Notes under the pieces: generated by a model
What the model was told of the DNA's origin: nothing
The model's database searches: none
What the model saw: the letters and a program-made list of their open reading frames with translations, nothing else
Assembly (NCBI GenBank): GCA_029263015.1
Contig: JAJCYI010000142.1
Span: forward strand, 1 to 64,000
Reading direction: 5' to 3'
DNA: 64,000 nucleotides
From: Saprospiraceae bacterium
GTDB taxonomy: Bacteria; Bacteroidota; Bacteroidia; Chitinophagales; Saprospiraceae
Position numbers and translations under genes: made by a program
Part shown: positions 19,761 to 27,367 of the stretch, piece by piece
How the letters are laid out: each line of letters starts with the position of its first letter
Numbering within the stretch: the first letter of the stretch is position 1

Positions 19761-20246
19761 TTAGTGATCGTAGCTGACAACCCTTGCTATTTTCCAAGCG
19801 TCATTTTCCTTTCTCCAGATGTGGACGAATTTAAAAGTGCCAGTCATTTTTTCACTTTCCCCAATTTCTGTTGCATAAAAATGGTGGTTCCCTTCTTGAA
19901 TAGCGCCATAATCTGGAATGGGAAATACTCGGAGGCTGCCTTCCACAAGTTCTCGCCTGACCTTTCTCCCGCTTTCACACATGCTATTAATCGATTGCAT
20001 CGTTTGTTCGAATCCTGTCAGCCCGCCTTTGTCATGAAAAAATTCCAGGTCATTTGTGAAAAATGACTTCAGCTTTTCAAGTTGGCAGGTATTGAAAGCA
20101 TCAAACAGCAAGCTATCCATCTGGGCTATTTCGTCAGACAATTCAAGGGGCATTGATTGGTCAGATGTTTCTTGCCCGAAAATACCTATGGCAGGAGTTA
20201 AAAATAACAAGCAGATCACAACAAGGCAAAGGGTTGTGGTTTTCAT
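19761..20246 (-). CDS. Secreted NTF2-like/DUF4440 protein
   Basis: About 161 residues from ATG 20246, which begins a clear signal peptide (MKTTTLCLVVICLLFLTP to GIFGQ). The longer frame adds 11 residues that would bury it. The mature part has the cone-shaped NTF2-like pattern: IAQMDSLLFDAFNTCQ, FFTNDLEFFHDKGG, and a final FKFVHIWRKENDAWKIARVVSYDH. Family members bind or convert small molecules; no catalytic pair can be assigned here. Confidence 0.8.
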   Translation of the reverse strand: MKTTTLCLVVICLLFLTPAIGIFGQETSDQSMPLELSDEIAQMDSLLFDAFNTCQLEKLKSFFTNDLEFFHDKGGLTGFEQTMQSINSMCESGRKVRRELVEGSLRVFPIPDYGAIQEGNHHFYATEIGESEKMTGTFKFVHIWRKENDAWKIARVVSYDH

Positions 20247-20291
20247 CGAAGTATAGGTAAATTTTAATGCGGTTGTCAAAGGTGCAGAATT

Positions 20292-20324
20292 AGAAGCGTC
20301 GCTTTTCCAAAAAGCGACGCTTCT
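20292..20324. repeat. 33-base palindromic repeat, copy 2 of 3
   Basis: AGAAGCGTCGCTTTT and its complement around CCA, same unit as at 815 and 31292. Located between two minus-strand genes. Confidence 0.75.
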
Positions 20325-20333
20325 CCTCTTTTT

Positions 20334-21764
20334 TTAATTTTCAATCACCACTGGATTGTGCCGTGAAATCAATTCACTTTGATCGATTTTCTGCCGTAAA
20401 GTATCTGTGGCAGAGACCTTGGCCAGGCTTTCATTTGCCAATTCGATGGTGGCATTTTTTACTGTGAAATGCTCGGCATCCAGTTCGGCATCATCGCTCA
20501 GGATGGCGGTGAGGGTATTGCCAATACCGCGTACATCCAGCTCATTGTCGCCAGTGAGTTGCACATTTAAATTTTCGATATCAGCAAATACTTTGATCTG
20601 GGCATACCCTTCGTTCACGATGTGTAGGTTTTCGAGTTTAAAATCCCTGATTTCGATGTCATCGGAATTGATTGCCCATATTTCATCCAAACTAGGTACG
20701 GTAATATCGATCATAATGACTTCGTTTGGATCAATCTCAGTGGAGATATTGAGTCGATCATCCGCCTGGCTCACTTTAATGTCTTTGAAGTAATCAGAAC
20801 CCCTAACCAAGTCAATATGGTGACGGTTGCCTTGTTTGATGTTCAGCCTAATATTCCCTTCCAGACGGATTTTAGAAAAATTGTCGAACGGGAATTCCTG
20901 CTTATATTCTGATATGTAATCAGGAGCAATCAAACCATTAGTGCCCATTTGCCAGATTTGGCTATTGTCCCAAGAGGAAGGGAATTTATAATTTTCGTCC
21001 TCGTCTATACGGTAAATATATTCCTCGACTATTTTGCTCCTTTGCAAGTATTTGCCCTCTGGGATTTTCAGGAAAAGATGGACACATTGGTTTCTCCATT
21101 TTTCCCCTTCTTTTATGATGAAGTAGGATGGGAGGATTAATTTGTTGCCATCTACTTGATAGGTATAATCGATTGCATCGGCAAGTTCCTGTGACTCTGA
21201 AAGGCCATTTCCGCGGGATGAATTTTTCTGTATGATCTCGAATTGACCTGATTCAGATTTCTCTATATATATATGTATATTTTTGAAAATGAGCTGATTA
21301 TCAGAAATGATCATTTCGTCGCCTATTTGAAACCAGGTATCCTCAAAAGGGGATTCCTCCATTTCAATCAAAATGGTGTCTGGTTCAACAGAGTACATGC
21401 TGGATCCCAGGCTTACATCATTTGTACCGGAAAAATCTTTGGCAGTAGAAACTCCGATTAAAGCAAAGCTGAGTACATTGATGAACCAAAAAGCCCAAAG
21501 TCCAAACTGCCATTTAGGACGGAAATGTGAGCGTAAAAACACACGCATGATGAGCATGATTAGTGCCATTAGCGGGATTCCAATAATGCTAAGAATGTTG
21601 AGTCCACCAAGAAAGGTAGTAAGAGAAGAGCCAGGATGGATGAATCCTGAGAGGGGCAGGCCTATAAACAGCATCACCATCGAACCTATCCAAAAAATAA
21701 CCAAGAAAGAAATAAGTCCGATACCAAGAATAAAAATGGCTGGTCTTAATATTTTGCCAATCAA
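20334..21764 (-). CDS. C-terminal part of a frameshifted PspC/DUF2807 membrane protein
   Basis: 476 residues from the first in-frame ATG, but the frame stays open back to the A10 run at 21887-21896 (SYDAESKGSAAS and onward), so it reads best as the continuation of the PspC gene. Three to four membrane helices occupy the first 110 residues. A DUF2807 (GIN) domain is at about 290-460: FDNFSKIRLEGNIRLNI, then parallel beta-strand turns. As a separate gene it would start inside a membrane segment with no good ribosome site. The joined protein would be about 730 residues. Confidence 0.8.
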   Translation of the reverse strand: MIGKILRPAIFILGIGLISFLVIFWIGSMVMLFIGLPLSGFIHPGSSLTTFLGGLNILSIIGIPLMALIMLIMRVFLRSHFRPKWQFGLWAFWFINVLSFALIGVSTAKDFSGTNDVSLGSSMYSVEPDTILIEMEESPFEDTWFQIGDEMIISDNQLIFKNIHIYIEKSESGQFEIIQKNSSRGNGLSESQELADAIDYTYQVDGNKLILPSYFIIKEGEKWRNQCVHLFLKIPEGKYLQRSKIVEEYIYRIDEDENYKFPSSWDNSQIWQMGTNGLIAPDYISEYKQEFPFDNFSKIRLEGNIRLNIKQGNRHHIDLVRGSDYFKDIKVSQADDRLNISTEIDPNEVIMIDITVPSLDEIWAINSDDIEIRDFKLENLHIVNEGYAQIKVFADIENLNVQLTGDNELDVRGIGNTLTAILSDDAELDAEHFTVKNATIELANESLAKVSATDTLRQKIDQSELISRHNPVVIEN

Positions 21765-21790
21765 ACGGATAACTCCTTTGATGATGGAGC

Positions 21791-22531
21791 CTAAAACATG
21801 AATCCCTTTGGAAGCGGCTGAACGGATATTATTTCCGATAGAGGCCGCTGAGCCTTTGCTTTCGGCATCATACGACCTGCTGAAACTTTTTTTTTTGAGT
21901 GGAACTCAGATTTCAGCTCTTCGCCGATTTCGCTAACCTTCTTGGTTACGTGGTCCAATTCTTCTTCGATTATCTTGCTGATATTCTCCACGTTGGCTTG
22001 CTCGCCTCGCATGGCGAGGCGGTCGCTGGAAGATTCAGCTTTTGGTAGAACAGCCCAAAGGATGATATATACAACTACTGCAAAACCACCAGTAAATGCT
22101 AATAATATAAACAAGAGGCGAACCCACAGAGCATCTTGGATGCCAAAATAAGCAGCTATGCCTGAACAGACTCCCGCAATGGCTTCATGCTCTGGGTTGC
22201 GGAAAAGGCGTTTTCCTGTTTTGATCTTCCATTTGCCGGAAGATTTGGGTGCTTCATCCATAAATACATCCTCTGCCCCAAAATCTTCCGGAGTACCCAT
22301 GGTAAGGATGACATTCTTTACGTCGGGTAAAGTAACAATCGGGCGATCTTCCAGCTTGTCCTGGAAAAGTTCAGCCATCCTGGTTTCAATATCGGTGGTG
22401 ATTTCTTCATAGCTGTCCGACTTGCCAAAATGCTTGTGGATGGTTTTCAAATACTTGTCAAGGTGATTGAACGCATCTTCATCAATAGTGAACGGGAAGC
22501 CCCCAAGGTTGATATTTGATATTTTATTCAT
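21791..22531 (-). CDS. PspC domain protein, N-terminal part of a frameshifted gene
   Basis: 246 residues as read. Residues 1-80 form the small domain common before PspC in Bacteroidota (NINLGGFPFTIDEDAF, ILTMGTPEDFG). The PspC domain is at about 105-165 (RLFRNPEHEAIAGVCSGIAAY, WVRLLFILLAF). After HSKKK at the A10 run the frame gives 30 unrelated residues; a -1 shift instead continues smoothly into the next membrane helices. PspC-type proteins sense envelope stress. The gene follows padR by 6 bases. Confidence 0.85.
   Translation of the reverse strand: MNKISNINLGGFPFTIDEDAFNHLDKYLKTIHKHFGKSDSYEEITTDIETRMAELFQDKLEDRPIVTLPDVKNVILTMGTPEDFGAEDVFMDEAPKSSGKWKIKTGKRLFRNPEHEAIAGVCSGIAAYFGIQDALWVRLLFILLAFTGGFAVVVYIILWAVLPKAESSSDRLAMRGEQANVENISKIIEEELDHVTKKVSEIGEELKSEFHSKKKVSAGRMMPKAKAQRPLSEIISVQPLPKGFMF
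21887..21896 (-). other. A10 homopolymer at the PspC frameshift site
   Basis: Ten T on the plus strand, so ten A in the message (TCA AAA AAA AAA GTT). One extra A, or -1 slippage, changes VSAGR to SFSRSYDAE and joins the two halves. May be a sequencing error, a phase-variable tract or productive slippage. Confidence 0.8.
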
Positions 22532-22537
22532 TTGTTA

Positions 22538-22894
22538 TTACTTGTTAACTTTCAAATTTTTAGTGGAATGTTTGACGGCTTTGACCAATTGTCCCCAAGT
22601 GCCCATAAGGCCATCGAGGAATTCGCTGCCCCCGTCTGTCAGGGCGTAATATTTTCTTGGCGGCCCTGCGTCCGACTCTTTCCAGGTATAGTTTAGCAAA
22701 CCTGCACTTTTGAGCCGTGCCAATAAAGGATACATGGTGCCCTGCACAACGATCAACTGCGACTCTTGGAGTCGGGTGATGATGTCGCTTGGGTAAGCTT
22801 CGCCTTCGTCAGATATAATAGACATAATGCAAAGCTCCAATATCCCTTTCCGCATCTGTTGTTTAGTATTTTCCAAAAGATTTTGAACTTTCAT
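22538..22894 (-). CDS. PadR family transcriptional regulator
   Basis: 118 residues. Winged-helix PadR features: LCIMSIISDEGEAYPSDI, VVQGTMYPLLARLKSAGLL and PPRKYYALTDGG, with a short C-terminal dimer helix. Regulators of this kind paired with PspC/GIN-domain genes are common in Bacteroidota and usually repress their own operon. It is the first gene of the operon with the pspC-like gene. Confidence 0.93.
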   Translation of the reverse strand: MKVQNLLENTKQQMRKGILELCIMSIISDEGEAYPSDIITRLQESQLIVVQGTMYPLLARLKSAGLLNYTWKESDAGPPRKYYALTDGGSEFLDGLMGTWGQLVKAVKHSTKNLKVNK

Positions 22895-23000
22895 TGATTA
22901 ATTAATAATGATGGTTCAGTGCACTGATTTTTGAGTGGGTCAAGGGTTGAAAAAATCCGACTTGGCCTCCTCAAAACAATTGATGGGGCAAATATATAAC

Positions 23001-23030
23001 ATTGCAAGGTACTTTGCAATGCAAGGTACT
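23001..23030. promoter_or_regulatory. Candidate PadR operator
   Basis: ATTGCAAGGTACTTTGCAAT is a 20-base imperfect palindrome with ATTGCAA arms, and TGCAAGGTACT repeats directly 17 bases on. It is about 107 bases before the padR start, where an autoregulatory site would be expected. Confidence 0.4.
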
Positions 23031-23544
23031 ATCTTTTGCAAGGAATTATGGATAGAAAGGTAGCTTGCATCGACGAATAGTCAGCAGAATTAGGTGTTTC
23101 AGCGTAAAACGTTCTACCTTTAAACTTTCAGAAATCGAAAATTCATCCATTTGATCAATAATTTTATCTATAATTATCTATTTTTCTGATAATTTATTTG
23201 ACCTTCGATCCGTTTTGAAATGAAATCACCCAAAGCTGGGAAATACAGTTTTTTTTGAAAGGGCGGTAGTTTTGAAATCTGATGGATTTTGGACGTAACT
23301 TCAAGTTGCCCCCTAAATTGCCGTCGTTTCTAAAACCACCCATCAAATTTTTTATTCCTGGCTGTAAAGTAACGATCAAAGAATAACATCCCGTTTTACG
23401 CTGTTTCTTTTACCCGTATTTTCTCTTTAAAAATCAGTCATAGTATCAACAATATTCTTTCTTTTAAAGAAAAACTACGGACAAAATAATTCAGCCTAAA
23501 ATTGGGATCTTATTTTTTGATCGGTGCTAAAAAAAATTACTTTC
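23031..23544. other. Intergenic region before the DUF4407 gene
   Basis: AT-rich, no supported gene or RNA. Should contain the promoter of the DUF4407 gene. Confidence 0.4.
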
Positions 23545-24660
23545 ATGACCCGACTAAAAGAATTTTTCCTCTTCTGTTCTGGCGTTGACTCATCTATTTT
23601 GGATAAATGTCCTTCTGATGAAAACAAATATATAGGTATAGGTGCCACTGTATTTTTTACAGGAGTGCTGGCTTTTTTCTCTTCTGGCTATGCACTGTAC
23701 ACTGTGTTCGATTCCTATTTTGCAGCTATTGCTTTTGGCCTTGTTTGGGGTTTGATGATTTTCAATCTTGACCGATACATCGTGATGAGCATGAAAAGCT
23801 ATGGCAAATGGTGGCGTGACTGGATGGTCGCAGCACCGAGGCTGGCGTTGGCGGTTCTGCTGGCGGTAGTTATTTCAAAACCATTGGAACTGAAAATTTT
23901 TGAAAAAGAAATCAATGCGGAATTGGTACAGATGGAGCAGGAGGTTTTTAAAAACCAAGAGGATTTGGTGAAGGTGCGCTACCAATCGCAGATTGAGGCG
24001 CAAAAAAATGAGATTGCCAGTTTGAAAGCAGAAATAGTTGAAAAGACAACTGTTCGGGACAATCTTGCCCAAATGACTTTAATGGAAGCTGATGGCACGG
24101 GAGGCTCTGGCAAAAGAAACATGGGACCTATTTATCGAGCCAAAAAAGCAGACACGGACAAAGCTCAGGCCGAACTGGATGCATTGCTGGCCGCCAACCA
24201 ACCATTGATCGATTCGAAGGAGCGTTCGATTCAAGAACTGGAAAGCGCTGCACAGGGCGATATTGCGAATTTGGAACGCACAGCTTATGGCGGTATGGCT
24301 GCCCGCATGGATGCTTTGTCACGCCTTACGGCAGGTAGCGATGCGATCTTGTTTGCCAGCATCTTTATCATGTTGCTTTTCATTGCTATTGAGACAGCTC
24401 CAATTTTTGTAAAACTCATCTCCTACCGCAGTCCTTACGACTACCTTCTTCATGAACACGAGCATGTTTTTGAAATGGCCAATAAAGAAAGAACGACGGT
24501 GCTTACCAATGAAGTAACGCACAAGTTGAAGCACAATACCGAAGTTGGTGCTCATGCCGTAAAAGCAAAAATCACTGAGGAAAAAGCTGTAATCAACAAG
24601 AATTTGAAAGAGAAACTCGATGCGCTGGGGCAGGGGAGTCTGGATTGGAAAGTTGGATAA
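23545..24660 (+). CDS. DUF4407 membrane protein
   Basis: 371 residues from ATG 23545 (MTRLKEFFLFCSGVDSSIL); a GTG 21 bases upstream is less likely. Two N-terminal membrane helices at about 35-80 (VFFTGVLAFFSSGYALYTVF, LVWGLMIFNLDRY) and a third at about 97-115 precede a long coiled coil (120-255). A final helix (FASIFIMLLFIAIETAP) and a charged cytoplasmic tail follow. FNLDRYIV and ETAPIFVKL are typical of the DUF4407 family. Function unknown; the shape suggests an envelope scaffold. Confidence 0.85.
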   Translation: MTRLKEFFLFCSGVDSSILDKCPSDENKYIGIGATVFFTGVLAFFSSGYALYTVFDSYFAAIAFGLVWGLMIFNLDRYIVMSMKSYGKWWRDWMVAAPRLALAVLLAVVISKPLELKIFEKEINAELVQMEQEVFKNQEDLVKVRYQSQIEAQKNEIASLKAEIVEKTTVRDNLAQMTLMEADGTGGSGKRNMGPIYRAKKADTDKAQAELDALLAANQPLIDSKERSIQELESAAQGDIANLERTAYGGMAARMDALSRLTAGSDAILFASIFIMLLFIAIETAPIFVKLISYRSPYDYLLHEHEHVFEMANKERTTVLTNEVTHKLKHNTEVGAHAVKAKITEEKAVINKNLKEKLDALGQGSLDWKVG

Positions 24661-24668
24661 CAATGAAA

Positions 24669-24723
24669 AATGAGTAATGAACAACGAATCAGCCACATCA
24701 CTATTCGTTATTCATTACTCGTT
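24669..24723. terminator. Inverted repeat between convergent genes
   Basis: Arms of 21 bases (AATGAGTAATGAACAACGAAT and its complement, two mismatches) around a 13-base loop, between the DUF4407 gene and rny. It may stop transcription from both sides, though no T run is present. Confidence 0.5.
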
Positions 24724-24732
24724 GCCCATTGT

Positions 24733-26382
24733 TTATCGCGCAAATTGTATCGCCCGTTTTTCACGGATCACGGTTACTTTTATCTGGCCGGGATACTGCA
24801 TTTCGTCCTGTATTTTCTGCGAAATCATAAAAGCCAGATCGTCGGCATACTGATCGCTGACTTTTTCTGATTCTACAATGACCCTCAATTCACGACCAGC
24901 TTGCATCGCATACGCTTTCTGCACGCCATCATGGCCCATGGCCAATTCTTCCAGTTCACCAATGCGTTTGAGGTAACTCTCCAGGATTTCACGACGAGCA
25001 CCAGGACGGGCTCCTGAAATGGCATCGCATGCCTGCACGATGGGAGAAATGATATTGGTCATTTCGATCTCATCGTGGTGGGCGCCAACGGCATTGGAAA
25101 CAAGGCCTATCTCACCGTGTTTTTCACAAATCTGCATTCCGAGGATGGCGTGTGAAAGTTCGGTTTCTTCCTCTGCCACTTTCCCTACATCGTGCAATAG
25201 TCCTGCACGTTTGGCGATTTTTGTCTGTTTGGGGTTGAGGCCAAGTTCGGCAGCCATGATGGCGCAAAGGTTGGCGGTTTCGATGGAGTGCTTGAGAAGG
25301 TTCTGGCCATACGATGAACGAAAACGCATGCGTCCGACCATTTTTACGAGATAGGCGGTCAATCCATGAATGCCCAGTTCGATGACGGTCCGCTCACCTA
25401 TTTCGACAATCTGTTCGTCAAGTTGTTTCCTTGTTTTGGCAACCACCTCTTCAATACGTGCTGGGTGGATCCGTCCATCGGCCACAAGTTTTTTCAAGGA
25501 TAGGCGGGCTATTTCCCTGCGGATGGGGTCGAAGCTGGAAATGACGATGGCTTCTGGCGTATCGTCCACAACAATTTCGGCGCCAGTGGCAGCTTCAAGG
25601 GCACGGATGTTCCGGCCTTCCCTGCCAATGATCTGGCCTTTCAGTTCGTCGCTTTCCAATTGGAAAACAGATACCGTGTTTTCGATGGTATATTCCGAGG
25701 CCATCCTTTGGATGGTCTGGATAATGATCTTTTTGGCTTCTTTGTTAGCATCGGCCTTTGCTTGGGTTACAGTATCCTTCACCAAAGCCATGGCTTCGGT
25801 TTCGGCTTTTTGTTTTACTGCCAATAATAGTTGTTCTTTGGCATCGGCCTCCGATAATTTGGCAATGTTTTCGAGAACCTTGATGCGTTCCTCATTGGCA
25901 ACTTCCAGTTCTTCTTTTTTGCGCTGCACCACTTTCAACTGTTTCTCAATATTCTCTCTGATGCTTTTGGTTTCCGATTCCCGCTGGTCGAGGTCGGCAT
26001 TGCTGTTTTCCAGTTCTTTGAGCTGGCCTTTGAATTTGTCTTGCTTCGATTGCAAGTCTTTCTCCAGTTCCCGCACCTCCAGGTCTCGGTTTTTCACATC
26101 GACCATTTTGTCAGCCTTCTCGGTTTCGAATTTAGCCCTCATGCTGTTGAACCGCTCTTTTGCCTCCTGGATTTTTCGCTGTTTGATGCTTTCGTTTTTT
26201 GCATCTGCTTTATCAACGATACTTTTTGCTGTGTTCTGGGCCTTCTTGATTTCTGTATCAGCTTTGGTGTTCATTTCGTCAATCATTGCTTGGCGCTTTT
26301 TTGCCAGCGCTGCACGCCCAATGACGAAGCCAATAATAGCTCCTATTACAATCCCTGCGATTGCTAATAATCCTATATCCAT
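24733..26382 (-). CDS. rny: Ribonuclease Y
   Basis: 549 residues. One N-terminal membrane helix ([20 protein letters not shown]), a long coiled coil to about 230, a KH domain ([20 protein letters not shown]) at about 250-310, and an HD domain with [11 protein letters not shown] and the conserved SHA. This is the endoribonuclease that starts mRNA decay at the membrane. The frame, length and order of domains are standard. Confidence 0.96.
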   Translation of the reverse strand: MDIGLLAIAGIVIGAIIGFVIGRAALAKKRQAMIDEMNTKADTEIKKAQNTAKSIVDKADAKNESIKQRKIQEAKERFNSMRAKFETEKADKMVDVKNRDLEVRELEKDLQSKQDKFKGQLKELENSNADLDQRESETKSIRENIEKQLKVVQRKKEELEVANEERIKVLENIAKLSEADAKEQLLLAVKQKAETEAMALVKDTVTQAKADANKEAKKIIIQTIQRMASEYTIENTVSVFQLESDELKGQIIGREGRNIRALEAATGAEIVVDDTPEAIVISSFDPIRREIARLSLKKLVADGRIHPARIEEVVAKTRKQLDEQIVEIGERTVIELGIHGLTAYLVKMVGRMRFRSSYGQNLLKHSIETANLCAIMAAELGLNPKQTKIAKRAGLLHDVGKVAEEETELSHAILGMQICEKHGEIGLVSNAVGAHHDEIEMTNIISPIVQACDAISGARPGARREILESYLKRIGELEELAMGHDGVQKAYAMQAGRELRVIVESEKVSDQYADDLAFMISQKIQDEMQYPGQIKVTVIREKRAIQFAR

Positions 26383-26547
26383 GTTTATAAATGGTTTGAT
26401 GGTTTGATGGTTTGACAGTTTACTGGTTCAACGGTTAGCTGGTTTGACGGTTCAATGGTTTTGCAACCACTTATTCATTAAACAAATTAGCCATTTAGCA
26501 TTAAACTATTTAGCCATTTAGCCATGCGTATTTACAACGGCAAGTAA
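26383..26547. repeat. Short degenerate tandem repeat between zapA and rny
   Basis: On the plus strand GGTTTGAYGGTT-like units repeat about eight times, then ATTTAGCCATT units follow. No gene; checked for 6S RNA and not seen. Confidence 0.5.
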
Positions 26548-26847
26548 TCAGGAGAGGGCTTCATCTAAGAGTGCCTCAAGGTGGGTCAATTTTTTGGAAA
26601 GTTCTGGAGAGGAAGCTGTCGGTTTGTTAGAGGATGCTTTATGAAGATCAACCGCATATGCGAGGAGTGCCATTGCAAGGCAGTCTTGCTTTTCACGGTT
26701 GGGATAGGTCAATTGAAATCGGTTTACCTTTTCATTGACTTCTTTGACGATCCTTCTTATTACGGGTTCGTCACTTGTTTTTATCTTCAGAGGATATGGT
26801 CTTCCTGCTATCGTAACGGTCAACTGTAAGCTGTCTTTTTCTTCCAT
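26548..26847 (-). CDS. zapA: Cell division protein ZapA
   Basis: About 99 residues from the ATG at 26847 (MEEKDSLQLTVTIAGRPYPL). The longer frame adds seven residues with no homologous look. Family pattern: beta-strand VTIAGRPYPLKI, then VNEKVNRFQLTYP and LAMALLAYAVDLHK, then a coiled-coil end. ZapA binds FtsZ and bundles filaments in the Z ring. Preceded by a coiled-coil gene and pheT on the same strand. Confidence 0.85.
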   Translation of the reverse strand: MEEKDSLQLTVTIAGRPYPLKIKTSDEPVIRRIVKEVNEKVNRFQLTYPNREKQDCLAMALLAYAVDLHKASSNKPTASSPELSKKLTHLEALLDEALS

Positions 26848-26895
26848 ATCCTGCGAAATGAAAATCAAAATTTAAATGAAAATTTAAATGCTAAT

Positions 26896-26903
26896 CAAAG
26901 GTA
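26896..26903 (-). promoter_or_regulatory. Possible -7 element for zapA
   Basis: TACCTTTG on the minus strand, matching the bacteroidotal TAnnTTTG consensus, about 49 bases before the zapA ATG. No clear TTTG -33 partner. Confidence 0.3.
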
Positions 26904-26942
26904 TATCACCAGCATCTTCATTTTAATTTTTATTCCTATTTA

Positions 26943-27236
26943 TTAAGCATTCTTCAACCACTCAACACATTTATCAATTTCTGAAATGTATTGATCTATC
27001 TGCTTTCTCAATATTTGGGAACTTTCCGTATCGTTGTCCCCACGCTGCCCGGTCAATGCCTGCTGCGTATTAGATAATCTTTCTGTCAATTCGCCGATGC
27101 GGCCATTTTGTTCGGCCATATCGGTTTTTAGCTTTTTATTTTCTTCCTTTAAAACGGAATTGCTGCTGCGAAGGGCCTTTAATTCTTCGACCAACAAGTG
27201 TATTTTTTTTTCAATATGTTCGAGTCGTTCGGTCAA
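26943..27236 (-). CDS. Small coiled-coil protein upstream of zapA
   Basis: 97 residues, nearly all heptad-patterned: RLEHIEKKIHLLVEELKALR, then KEENKKLKTDM, ending YISEIDKCVEWLKNA. No signal peptide. Genes of this size and make-up are often next to zapA in Bacteroidota and recall ZapB-type partners of ZapA, but that role is inferred only from position and coiled-coil shape. Confidence 0.75.
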   Translation of the reverse strand: MTERLEHIEKKIHLLVEELKALRSSNSVLKEENKKLKTDMAEQNGRIGELTERLSNTQQALTGQRGDNDTESSQILRKQIDQYISEIDKCVEWLKNA

Positions 27237-27367
27237 TCTTTTGTGATTAGTAAAACAGTGATTGGTGATTAGTTAGATTTGTGATTGCCATTCGGTTAGT
27301 TTCCTAAATCTAATTTCCTGATAGTAACAATATGGCTAACATTTTCCACTATTTTACTAATCGCTTT

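Noticed and set aside
25370-26407. 345-codon plus frame opposite rny
   Set aside because: Antisense shadow of a conserved gene, Ser/Phe-rich composition typical of a complement of coiled-coil coding DNA.
26383-26547. Possible 6S RNA between zapA and rny
   Set aside because: In other phyla ssrS lies beside zapA, but this gap is only short degenerate tandem repeats with no bubble-like stem.
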